Shown: positions 34,964 to 42,371 of the stretch, one piece after another
Numbering within the stretch: the first letter of the stretch is position 1
Layout of the letters: each line of letters opens with the position of its first letter
NCBI RefSeq assembly: GCF_000296815.2
Contig: NZ_CAIT01000009.1
Location: forward strand, 1,054,001 to 1,118,000
Reading direction: 5' to 3'
Length of the DNA stretch: 64,000 bases
DNA from: Fibrisoma limi BUZ 3
GTDB lineage: Bacteria; Bacteroidota; Bacteroidia; Cytophagales; Spirosomataceae
The notes under the pieces: generated by a model
Told to the model about the DNA's origin: nothing
Databases searched by the model: none
What the model saw: only the letters and a program-made list of their open reading frames with translations
Position numbers and translations under genes: made by a program

Positions 34964-35719
34964 TTAAAGGCTCATACCTCCATCGACAAAAATGTCCTGA
35001 CCCGTAATGTACCGCCCGGCTTCGGAGCAGAGCAGTAAGGCCAGCCCGGTACAATCGTGGTTTTCCCCAAAAAAGCCAACCGGAATCCGGCTCCGTACCT
35101 GCTCGCGATACGTTTCGTCTGACAGGGCCTCGGCGTTACGTTCGGTCAGGATTACGCCCGGTGCCAGGTTATTGATGGTGATTCCATCTTTTCCCAACTG
35201 CACCGCCAGATTGCGGACCATATTCACAACCGCAGCCTTCCCGGCCGCGTAGGCAATCATCTGCGGATGGGGTTTTATCTGCTGGACACTACCGATGGTC
35301 AGGATACGGCCCCAACCGGTACGTTGCATAGTCGGCGCAAACTGCTGGATCAGCTCCAGCGACCGTTGCCAGTTAACGGTCACCTGCTCCGTAAATTCGT
35401 CAGCGGTAACCTCGGCCCACGGCTTCCGGATCTGAACCGACGCATTCAGCACCAGAATATCAATTGCGCCAAAATGCCGGGCCTCTTCATAGATGCGTTG
35501 GGCGGAGTGTTCATGCGCTAAATCGGCCTGAATCAGACCAGAGGCAACACCCAGCGCCCGAATCTGCTCAACAGCCTGTTCGCCTGCCACGGCCTCATCC
35601 CGGCAATGAATCAGGACATTAGCTCCCTGCTCCGCCAGGGCAACGGCAATGGCCTTACCAATTCCCTGACTTGATCCAGTGACCAGGGCGTTCTTACCCG
35701 TGAGGTTGAAAAGATTCAT
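34964..35719 (-). CDS. SDR-family oxidoreductase
   Basis: A 251-residue classical short-chain dehydrogenase: the NAD(P)-binding motif TGSSQGIG (14-21), NAS (92-94), the catalytic Ser144, Tyr157 and Lys161 (YAAGK), and a C-terminal SEAGRYITGQDIFVDGG. Close relatives include gluconate 5-dehydrogenase, KduD-type and 3-oxoacyl-ACP reductase enzymes. In this setting it probably interconverts a keto and hydroxy form of the sugar or sugar acid released by the locus; uronate dehydrogenases are also of this fold, but the sequence alone does not settle it. The start overlaps the upstream LamG-type gene stop by 4 bp (ATGA), indicating translational coupling. Confidence 0.9.
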   Translation of the reverse strand: MNLFNLTGKNALVTGSSQGIGKAIAVALAEQGANVLIHCRDEAVAGEQAVEQIRALGVASGLIQADLAHEHSAQRIYEEARHFGAIDILVLNASVQIRKPWAEVTADEFTEQVTVNWQRSLELIQQFAPTMQRTGWGRILTIGSVQQIKPHPQMIAYAAGKAAVVNMVRNLAVQLGKDGITINNLAPGVILTERNAEALSDETYREQVRSRIPVGFFGENHDCTGLALLLCSEAGRYITGQDIFVDGGMSL

Positions 35720-36627
35720 TCGTTATGCCTCCGTTTTACGACTGGTTCCGCCATCGTCTTCATCTCTTCGTTCGTCAAGGCGCGGTCAAAGACCGCCAGC
35801 CCGCCGATTTGCCCTCTGAACCGATTTCCCATACCCGCTTTGAGCAGGACCGCTCCGACCGTAAAATCAGAACCGTTATTGCCCATTCCGTCCGGGAAAT
35901 AGTATGGATTTTTGGATTGAGTCAGCCCGTTGGGGTAGCCATCAAATCCGGTCGTGTGGTCGATTAACTCCGGTGCCCGTTCCTGAAATACTCCGTTGAG
36001 ATACGACCTTATGTGCTTGCCATCGTAGGAGAAAGCCACGCAGACCCATTCGTTGGCGGGCACTTCCTGCTTACTCGCCGAATAGTCGATGGAATACGGA
36101 AAGGGCGGGGTTGGTTTGCCGGTTCGGGATATGTGTCCGCACACCTGGTTCCGGCCGTTGTAGTACGGCAGCGACACAAACAAACCATATTGCCGTTTGC
36201 CGCCGTCCTTGTATTCGTTCCACATACCGCCGACAAACCCGGTTTGGCCACCCTGCCATTTGACATAAGCTACGACCGATACAGCCTGGTTCTTCCCGTG
36301 AATGTTCAGTCTGCCGGTTTGCGCATTGGGCAGGGAGAGAAACGCATCACCGGCAAATACGGCCGAATAGCCGGACAGCGGCCCTTCATTGGCCCGTGGC
36401 AGCGAACCCGCTGTTTCTTTCAGCGGAAACTGGGCCACACCTTTCGCCTTTCTTTCCTGCCCCTCCGGTTCGCTAAAATCCCACAAGGCCACCAGATTAG
36501 GCATTGACACAATTGCCCTGATCCGGTCGTCATGCCGAACGGGTGTACCTTTCCTGAATGAGCCAAGCAGCAGGGTTGCCATAAGGCAGGTCAGCGTTAC
36601 AGGTATGTTGGTGATACGGCTCGTCAT
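35716..36627 (-). CDS. LamG/concanavalin-A-like domain secreted protein
   Basis: A 303-residue exported protein: an N-terminal hydrophobic signal region (about 7-22), then a LamG-type jelly-roll (about 60-290) with typical strand signatures LVALWDFSEP, VSVVAYVKWQGG, WVCVAFSYDGKHIRSYLNG and FRGQIGGLAVFDRALTNEEM. Such domains bind carbohydrates, or form part of enzymes. No catalytic residues are apparent, so I read it as a glycan-binding accessory protein. I chose the ATG at 36627 because longer in-frame starts give an Arg-rich leader unlike a signal peptide. It overlaps the downstream SDR gene by 4 bp. Confidence 0.75.
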   Translation of the reverse strand: MTSRITNIPVTLTCLMATLLLGSFRKGTPVRHDDRIRAIVSMPNLVALWDFSEPEGQERKAKGVAQFPLKETAGSLPRANEGPLSGYSAVFAGDAFLSLPNAQTGRLNIHGKNQAVSVVAYVKWQGGQTGFVGGMWNEYKDGGKRQYGLFVSLPYYNGRNQVCGHISRTGKPTPPFPYSIDYSASKQEVPANEWVCVAFSYDGKHIRSYLNGVFQERAPELIDHTTGFDGYPNGLTQSKNPYYFPDGMGNNGSDFTVGAVLLKAGMGNRFRGQIGGLAVFDRALTNEEMKTMAEPVVKRRHNE

Positions 36628-36644
36628 AGCATTTTCTTTCCTTG

Positions 36645-37838
36645 TCAGATTCCACCCACCGTCGGGAACCAGTCGGGGCGGTACGGGTCCTGGTGAAAGC
36701 GGGCGTAGTAGTCGCCTTTCTCTTCGTAATATTTCTCGTAATGCTTCATCTTGTCCTCGTCGAGCGATACGCCCAAGCCCGGTCCGCTCGGTACCCTGAT
36801 GCACCCGTTTTCGTACTTCATCAGGCCACCTTCAATGATGTCGTCGGTGAGGTAATGGTAATGCGCATCGCCCGCGAAGGTCATGTGCGGAATGGTTGCG
36901 GCCGTATGGATCATGGCCGCGAGTTCAATCCCAAACTCAGCTCCTGAGTGCATGGCGACACCCAGATTGAATGTCTGGCAGACAGCCGCTAAATCCTTCA
37001 CACCGCGCGGTCCTTCCCAGTAGTGAATATCCGTCAGCACAATGTCGACCGATCCCATACGGATGGCCGGAGCCAGGTCATCGAATTTGGCAGGATACAT
37101 ATTGGTAGCCACCGGAATACGTATCTGTTTGCGAACAGCCGCATTACCTTCCAGTCCCCACGATGGATCTTCGAAATATTCGATATTGAGCTCTTCCAGT
37201 CGACGACCAATCTGCACAGCAGTCTGCACCGACCAAAGGCCGTTCGGGTCGATACGCAGCCCGAAATCATCACCGAGTTTCTGGCGGCAAAGCTCCAGGA
37301 CCCGTGCCTCTTCTTTAGGAGACTTTACGCCTGCTTTCAGCTTCATCGACTTGACGCCCAACGTTTCATGAAGCTCCACGCAGAAATCGGCCATGTCTTC
37401 AGCCGTTTCGTCATGCTTACCATCACCAGGGCGGTCATAACGCCAGAATAGGTAGGCAATAAAGGGAACTTCATCGCGAACACGTCCGCCCAGCAGATCG
37501 CTTAGTGGCCGGTTCAGCACTTTGCCCTGGATGTCGAGACAGGCCATTTCGATGGCTGCGTAAAGTCGGGCGTTCGACAGGTAATAGATACTCCGCAGTA
37601 CCTTCAGCTTGATTTTTTCAAGATGAAACGGGTCTTCACCAATGATGCGCGGTTTCAGTTTCTGCAACGCTCCGCGCTGATCGCCACCACCAACTTCACC
37701 CAGGCCCACGATCCCTTCGTCGGTGATGAGTTCGAGAATGGTACGTAGAAAATAGCCCGGATGCACGCCGGTGTTATGACGGAGCTGAGCATTGAGCGGA
37801 ATAGCGACACAGCGAGTACGTAAATCGATAATCTTCAT
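36645..37838 (-). CDS. Enolase-superfamily dehydratase, glucarate-dehydratase-like
   Basis: A 397-residue cytoplasmic enzyme of the mandelate racemase / muconate lactonising family. The active-site set fits the glucarate dehydratase group: Lys166 and Lys168 (KLK), metal ligands Asp197 (RIDPN), Glu223 (FEDPSW) and Asn246 (ATN), then Asp270 and His297 (HSG) as the second-side acid/base pair. The spacings Glu-Asn (23) and Asn-Asp (24) agree with those I recall for E. coli GudD. It would remove water from an aldarate or aldonate to give a 2-keto-3-deoxy acid. The ATG at 37838 was chosen since the ORF extension is non-conserved. Substrate specificity is not proven by these motifs. Confidence 0.85.
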   Translation of the reverse strand: MKIIDLRTRCVAIPLNAQLRHNTGVHPGYFLRTILELITDEGIVGLGEVGGGDQRGALQKLKPRIIGEDPFHLEKIKLKVLRSIYYLSNARLYAAIEMACLDIQGKVLNRPLSDLLGGRVRDEVPFIAYLFWRYDRPGDGKHDETAEDMADFCVELHETLGVKSMKLKAGVKSPKEEARVLELCRQKLGDDFGLRIDPNGLWSVQTAVQIGRRLEELNIEYFEDPSWGLEGNAAVRKQIRIPVATNMYPAKFDDLAPAIRMGSVDIVLTDIHYWEGPRGVKDLAAVCQTFNLGVAMHSGAEFGIELAAMIHTAATIPHMTFAGDAHYHYLTDDIIEGGLMKYENGCIRVPSGPGLGVSLDEDKMKHYEKYYEEKGDYYARFHQDPYRPDWFPTVGGI

Positions 37839-37918
37839 GATGTTTTGTTTAACGCAACGTGGCACAATGAGCGCAACGTATCCTTGCGTACGTAGCGAAA
37901 TCGTAGCGTCCTTTGCGT

Positions 37919-39274
37919 TTAAAGATTTATTTTAACTTCGGTTGATTTGTTCTTCAAAAACTGCACGCGTTGCTCAGTCACCTTTTTTCCCTGCCTGATC
38001 CGCACGACGTACTCACCATAAAAACCCCGGAACCGAATCAGGTCAGTATCCTTCTGTTGGGCTGTCAGGCTGGTTTTCCATTCCTTATTGATGAGGTCAT
38101 TCAGGGCGGTATAAGCCGGTTTGGGCGAAAAATCGTTGTTGACCAGGCCACCGTTCCATTTGTCCTCGCCCGCTACTGCGGTGCCGTCGGCAACATTCCA
38201 CCAGATAATGGCACCCACGGCCGGGTGGCTGAACCAGAGCCGATAGAAGTTGCGCGTGAGCGTAGCCTGTCGCTGCAAACCCACCTCATTGTACGGCAGT
38301 GTCGGGATAGTAATCTCCGATACGTGAAGCGGTACGCCGAACTGCCCGTAGAGGTCAAGTACCCGCAACAGGTCGCCGGGGATCATGGCTTTACCATTGG
38401 CGACGTCCTCATGCAGTTGTTCATTAAAAAAGTGAAACTGTAGCCCAATCCCGCCAATTCGAGCCCCTTTCGCTTTCAGGCTCTCAATGAGCAGGTAATA
38501 CGGACTATACTCCTTCCGGTAGTTCTGCCACGATTCGGGTGTCACCTCGTTGATAAACAGGCGAGTATCAGCCGGAAAAGCTTTCTGCGCTTCCCGAAAG
38601 GCAAAAAGCGCGTACTCCCGGGGCATGGGTATATCCGGGTGCCCTTTCAGGACTTCGTTAACAACATCCCAGGTTTTAATCTGGCCACCGTAGCGGGCCG
38701 CTATCTCCTGGATTCGCTTCGCAATCAATCGTTTCACTTCCGTTGTATCGGCGGGTAACCAGTCAGGAACGCCATGCGTTGGGTGGTCCCAGACCAGTGT
38801 ATGCCCTTTGAGCATCAATCCGTTTGCCTTGCAAAAGTCAACCACTACGTCGGGGGGCGGACGACGGTAGATGGAGGAGCTGTTAGCTGCAAACCGTAGC
38901 TTGCCCTGCTCAGGCTCCAGTGTTTTCCAGTAAAAAGGCACGCAGGCCGTATTGAATAGTGACCTGAATGTTTCCTCGTAGTGTCGGTTATCGGCTTCAG
39001 TCCTGAAACCATTCAGCATAAAGATGTTGGCTCCAAACTGAAAGTCGTGTCCAATCTGCTGAATCTCGACCGTTGCGTTTCGTAGCGGCTTGCCTTGCTT
39101 ATCACTCAACACCAGCGTAAAATCACCCTTACGATGGGTTTCTATTCCATTGGCAATACGGGCTTCCAGGACCGGGTCGTTCCAGAGCGAGTCCAAGCGA
39201 TTCGACGTAAGAGGCTGTGCCTGTAGGTAACAGCAGCTCAGCATAAACCAGCATAATCCTTGGATTCGGTTCAT
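37919..39274 (-). CDS. Glycoside hydrolase family 10, endo-beta-1,4-xylanase
   Basis: A 451-residue exported enzyme with signal peptide (about 1-19) and a short beta-rich N-terminal domain (GDFTLVLSDKQGKPLRNATVEIQQ), followed by the GH10 TIM barrel. It has the acid/base Glu207 in WDVVNE, GLQFH (279-281 region) and the nucleophile Glu320 in HVSEI. GH10 enzymes cleave the beta-1,4-xylan backbone and tolerate glucuronosyl side chains. This is the clearest indicator that the locus targets a xylan. The gene overlaps the upstream clan GH-A gene by 4 bp (ATGA), and has about 80 bp before the dehydratase gene. Confidence 0.92.
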   Translation of the reverse strand: MNRIQGLCWFMLSCCYLQAQPLTSNRLDSLWNDPVLEARIANGIETHRKGDFTLVLSDKQGKPLRNATVEIQQIGHDFQFGANIFMLNGFRTEADNRHYEETFRSLFNTACVPFYWKTLEPEQGKLRFAANSSSIYRRPPPDVVVDFCKANGLMLKGHTLVWDHPTHGVPDWLPADTTEVKRLIAKRIQEIAARYGGQIKTWDVVNEVLKGHPDIPMPREYALFAFREAQKAFPADTRLFINEVTPESWQNYRKEYSPYYLLIESLKAKGARIGGIGLQFHFFNEQLHEDVANGKAMIPGDLLRVLDLYGQFGVPLHVSEITIPTLPYNEVGLQRQATLTRNFYRLWFSHPAVGAIIWWNVADGTAVAGEDKWNGGLVNNDFSPKPAYTALNDLINKEWKTSLTAQQKDTDLIRFRGFYGEYVVRIRQGKKVTEQRVQFLKNKSTEVKINL

Positions 39275-40704
39275 TGTAAGTCCAGTTTAACGACCACCGA
39301 TCGGGTGAAGTCTGGGAGCATAATGGATTTGCCTGATAAGTGCCCGTTCGTCCATTGATTCGTCCACGGATTGTAATACCGTACCCGTTTGACGGAGGAG
39401 CTGGTCAGGGATAGGGCGGCACCTCGTACCGTTCGGGCAGGCTGTGAGCTGGCCAGTTCCGTTTGCCAGGTAGTAGCGCCGTCTCGTATCCAGAGCAGCA
39501 TCTGTCTGGTACCCCGCAGGCCATATACGCTAAGCTGATCCGGCAATTGTTCCTGAAAGGCTACGGTACGCTGGGCAACCGGATCAAACCCGTTAATGGC
39601 TTCAGCGAAGCGGCCGAAGTGCCACCAAAGGTTATTTTTCTCTACGTACGAGTCCCAATGCCACGCATGACCAGGACCAGCCGCCCCGGCAAAAAATGGA
39701 GCAAAGAGTAGATCATGCAGCACTACTCCAGCCGTATCGTTTGGGTATAGTTTCCACGGCCCGGCATGGTTAGGCTCTACTGCCCCAATCTCGGCTATGA
39801 GCAGGGGCTTGTTTGCTTTAGCGCTCAGCAGATCAATAGCGCCCTGGCTGGCTAACTGATCCACCGGCGCCTGGCAAATGGCCCAGCGAGCCCCTTCATC
39901 AAGGTATCGGTGCACCTGCGCTACATCATTGGCAGGCAAGGATGCAATTCGATGATACATAGCCCGTTTCTGCTCACTATCGTAGCTGCCAAGGCTCTGC
40001 ATGACCAGGTGATTGGGAAATAGCTGCTGACATTCCTCCAGCATAGTTTTTGTCCAGCTTTCCCAACCCGTTGCTTTTACAGCATCCATCTCGTTCCAGA
40101 GCTCCCAACCAAATACGTTGGGGTGGGCTGCCAACCGCTTTGCCAATGCCTGCGCCCGTTGCCGGAACAGCCGCTTCCCTGCATCACCCTGCAGGTACTC
40201 GTTCATATCTGTCAATGGTCCTCCCCTGGAAACGTGGTAGATCGGCCGGTCAAAAGGCACTGACCCCGCAAACTTGGGCGGGGCGTCAGTGAGCTGCCGA
40301 AAATTTTCAAGGCACAGCTTCAGCCGGATACCATAGCGCTGAGCCAGGTTCATAAGCTTGTCTAACCGATCCAGTTTCTGGTCGCTGTACACTCCAGCTT
40401 TGTCCGGCTCTATTTCCCAGAATGGTGCACTCAGCCAGATACGGGCGTAGTTGCCGCCATTTTGCTGTAATTCTTTGAAATAGAATTCCATCTTGGCTAA
40501 TCCCTCTGCCTCATTATCAATGAAACGCGGCCAGCACAGGTTAAGCCCCACAGGAATGAACGTTTGCTGATCTGTTGTTTCAAAATAGGCTGGATACGTC
40601 GAACTAACCCGGACATAGGACACTGACTGGCCTGGTGCCAGTTGAGGAACCAGCCACAATGGTGTCAGTATCAATAACCGGCTTATAATCCTGTTGAGTA
40701 TCAT
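39271..40704 (-). CDS. Clan GH-A glycoside hydrolase (GH5-like)
   Basis: A 477-residue exported enzyme with signal peptide (about 1-25) and a TIM barrel of the GH5 / mannanase-like type: FIPVGLNLCWPRF, NYARIWLSAPFWEIEP, acid/base Glu205 in WELWNEMD, and nucleophile Glu305 in LLIAEIGA. A beta-rich C-terminal domain (about 390-477) follows. Clan GH-A members act on beta-mannan, beta-glucan or xylan backbones; the precise family and substrate cannot be fixed by eye. It is the first hydrolase gene after susD, separated by a hairpin terminator, and is coupled to the GH10 gene. Confidence 0.8.
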   Translation of the reverse strand: MILNRIISRLLILTPLWLVPQLAPGQSVSYVRVSSTYPAYFETTDQQTFIPVGLNLCWPRFIDNEAEGLAKMEFYFKELQQNGGNYARIWLSAPFWEIEPDKAGVYSDQKLDRLDKLMNLAQRYGIRLKLCLENFRQLTDAPPKFAGSVPFDRPIYHVSRGGPLTDMNEYLQGDAGKRLFRQRAQALAKRLAAHPNVFGWELWNEMDAVKATGWESWTKTMLEECQQLFPNHLVMQSLGSYDSEQKRAMYHRIASLPANDVAQVHRYLDEGARWAICQAPVDQLASQGAIDLLSAKANKPLLIAEIGAVEPNHAGPWKLYPNDTAGVVLHDLLFAPFFAGAAGPGHAWHWDSYVEKNNLWWHFGRFAEAINGFDPVAQRTVAFQEQLPDQLSVYGLRGTRQMLLWIRDGATTWQTELASSQPARTVRGAALSLTSSSVKRVRYYNPWTNQWTNGHLSGKSIMLPDFTRSVVVKLDLQ

Positions 40705-40728
40705 GGGACGGAATGAGTTGCGGAGAAA

Positions 40729-40757
40729 TCAGGTAGCCAACTCAGTCAGCTACCTGA
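40729..40757 (-). terminator. Hairpin after susD
   Basis: TCAGGTAGC and GCTACCTGA form a perfect 9-bp stem with an 11-nt loop; TTTCTCC follows on the minus strand. It may end part of the susCD message, so that downstream enzyme genes are made at lower level. Confidence 0.7.
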
Positions 40758-40783
40758 CCATAACTAACCTATGAACAAAGTAA

Positions 40784-42274
40784 TTAATACCCCGGATTCT
40801 GGTCGGCCTTGGCGTCCAGCGCCGTATTAAAATTCAATTCTGATACGGGAATCGGCCACAGCAAATGCTTATCGGCTACGTCTTTGCCGGTTCCGGCCTT
40901 AACGAACTCCTTAACGCGGCCGGTACGCTTGAGGTCGAGCCAGCGCTTGCCTTCATACTGCGTTTCATAGCCGCGTTCCTTAATGACCAGATCGGTAAAG
41001 GTCTGGGCATTGTAATCCGCCAGCTTGAAATCCACATCTGAGGGTTGGGTCGAATTTTTACCATACGCCCGTCGGTGCACCTGATTGAGAGCTTCCAGAG
41101 CCGCAGCCGTTGGTCCATTGGCGGCCCGGTTGGCGGCTTCCGCGTAAAGCAGCAGAACGTCGGCGTAGCGGTAGAGCGGGTAATCGTTGGCAGCCGCCGA
41201 GGCTCCCGTAGCCGCCGGATCGCGGAATTTACGGTTCAAAAACGTATTGGCTCCCAGACCAATGTTATAGGGATACCAATTGTACTCCTTCCGCAGATCT
41301 TTGCTGTCCCAGTTTTTGTATACGTTATTCAGATTGCTGTCGGTGTAGTGCGCAAAGTAACCACCCGCTCCGTGCAGACGCGCCCCCGGATGATGCGCAA
41401 ACATGACCAAATTGAAACCCTGTCCATTGAGCCGAGTGTACTTCAGATAGAAAATCTCTTCGCTGGTTGAAATGACGTCAGCACCGAAAATCTTCAGGAA
41501 ATCCTCCGACGTCGTTACTGGTACGAGCGAATACGTATTGGACTTGATCACTTCGTCAGCTTTGTCACGGGCTTCGGCGTATTGCCCCCGGTAAAAATAT
41601 ACGTCAGCCAGCACCATTTTGGCCGACCATTTCGACGGCCTGCCCGACTGCGCAGCTTTGGCCGGCAGGTTTTCCTCGGCAAACTTGAGATCATTGATAA
41701 CGAGCTGATACACCTCATCGGCGGAGTTCCGCTTCAGGCTCATCTCGGTCATATTGGCCTCGGTACGTATGGGTACGCCCGCCCAGTTCCGGACCAGAAA
41801 GAAGTACGTGAGCGCCCGCATGAAGCGAGCTTCAGCAACAAACCGGGCCTTATCAGCTTCCGACAAACTGGCCCCTTTGGGCGCGTTGGCAATCACCAGA
41901 TTTGCGTTACGGATAGACAGGTAAAACAAGTCCCACATCTGCCCTACCCGCGTGATGTTCGTATTATCGATTCCCTGAAAATTACTCAGGATACCGTAAC
42001 TACCCCGGCCGTAGCTGTAATCGGTGTACGCTTCCATCTGAGCCGGATACAGCCCGCCCAGGCAGTTGTCGTTCCGTAATGGTGCGTAAATAGCATTCAC
42101 GGCAGACTCCACTTCGGCCGTTGTATTATAAAACGTTTCGACCGCCAGCGATTTGGTCTCTTCCACCAGTACGTCTTCGCAGGACATCAGAAAAAGCGAA
42201 AGAGCGAATAAGAGAATGAGCGATTGACCGGGCCGCCGTGCGGTGATTGAACGAATCGTTATGTTAGTTTTCAT
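40784..42274 (-). CDS. SusD/RagB-family outer-membrane glycan-binding lipoprotein
   Basis: A 496-residue lipoprotein. I chose the ATG at 42274, which gives a signal peptide with lipobox LMSC (C32). The mature protein has the helical SusD pattern: ETFYNTTAEVESAVNAIYAPLR, ARFMRALTYFFLVRNWAGVPI, KWSAKMVLADVYFYRGQY, and a C-terminal ERGYETQYEGKRWLDLKRTG...HLLWPIPVSELNFN. SusD proteins cap the partner SusC barrel at the outer membrane and bind the incoming oligosaccharide. The partner is encoded directly upstream, about 100 bp away. Confidence 0.95.
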   Translation of the reverse strand: MKTNITIRSITARRPGQSLILLFALSLFLMSCEDVLVEETKSLAVETFYNTTAEVESAVNAIYAPLRNDNCLGGLYPAQMEAYTDYSYGRGSYGILSNFQGIDNTNITRVGQMWDLFYLSIRNANLVIANAPKGASLSEADKARFVAEARFMRALTYFFLVRNWAGVPIRTEANMTEMSLKRNSADEVYQLVINDLKFAEENLPAKAAQSGRPSKWSAKMVLADVYFYRGQYAEARDKADEVIKSNTYSLVPVTTSEDFLKIFGADVISTSEEIFYLKYTRLNGQGFNLVMFAHHPGARLHGAGGYFAHYTDSNLNNVYKNWDSKDLRKEYNWYPYNIGLGANTFLNRKFRDPAATGASAAANDYPLYRYADVLLLYAEAANRAANGPTAAALEALNQVHRRAYGKNSTQPSDVDFKLADYNAQTFTDLVIKERGYETQYEGKRWLDLKRTGRVKEFVKAGTGKDVADKHLLWPIPVSELNFNTALDAKADQNPGY

Positions 42275-42371
42275 GGCGAACGTATCAAAGAGTAGATGTA
42301 CGATTGAGCGATAACGTGGCTGAGCGCTCCAAGGGCTGGAAAGCAAAGCCGTAACTCATTCGCTCGTTGAA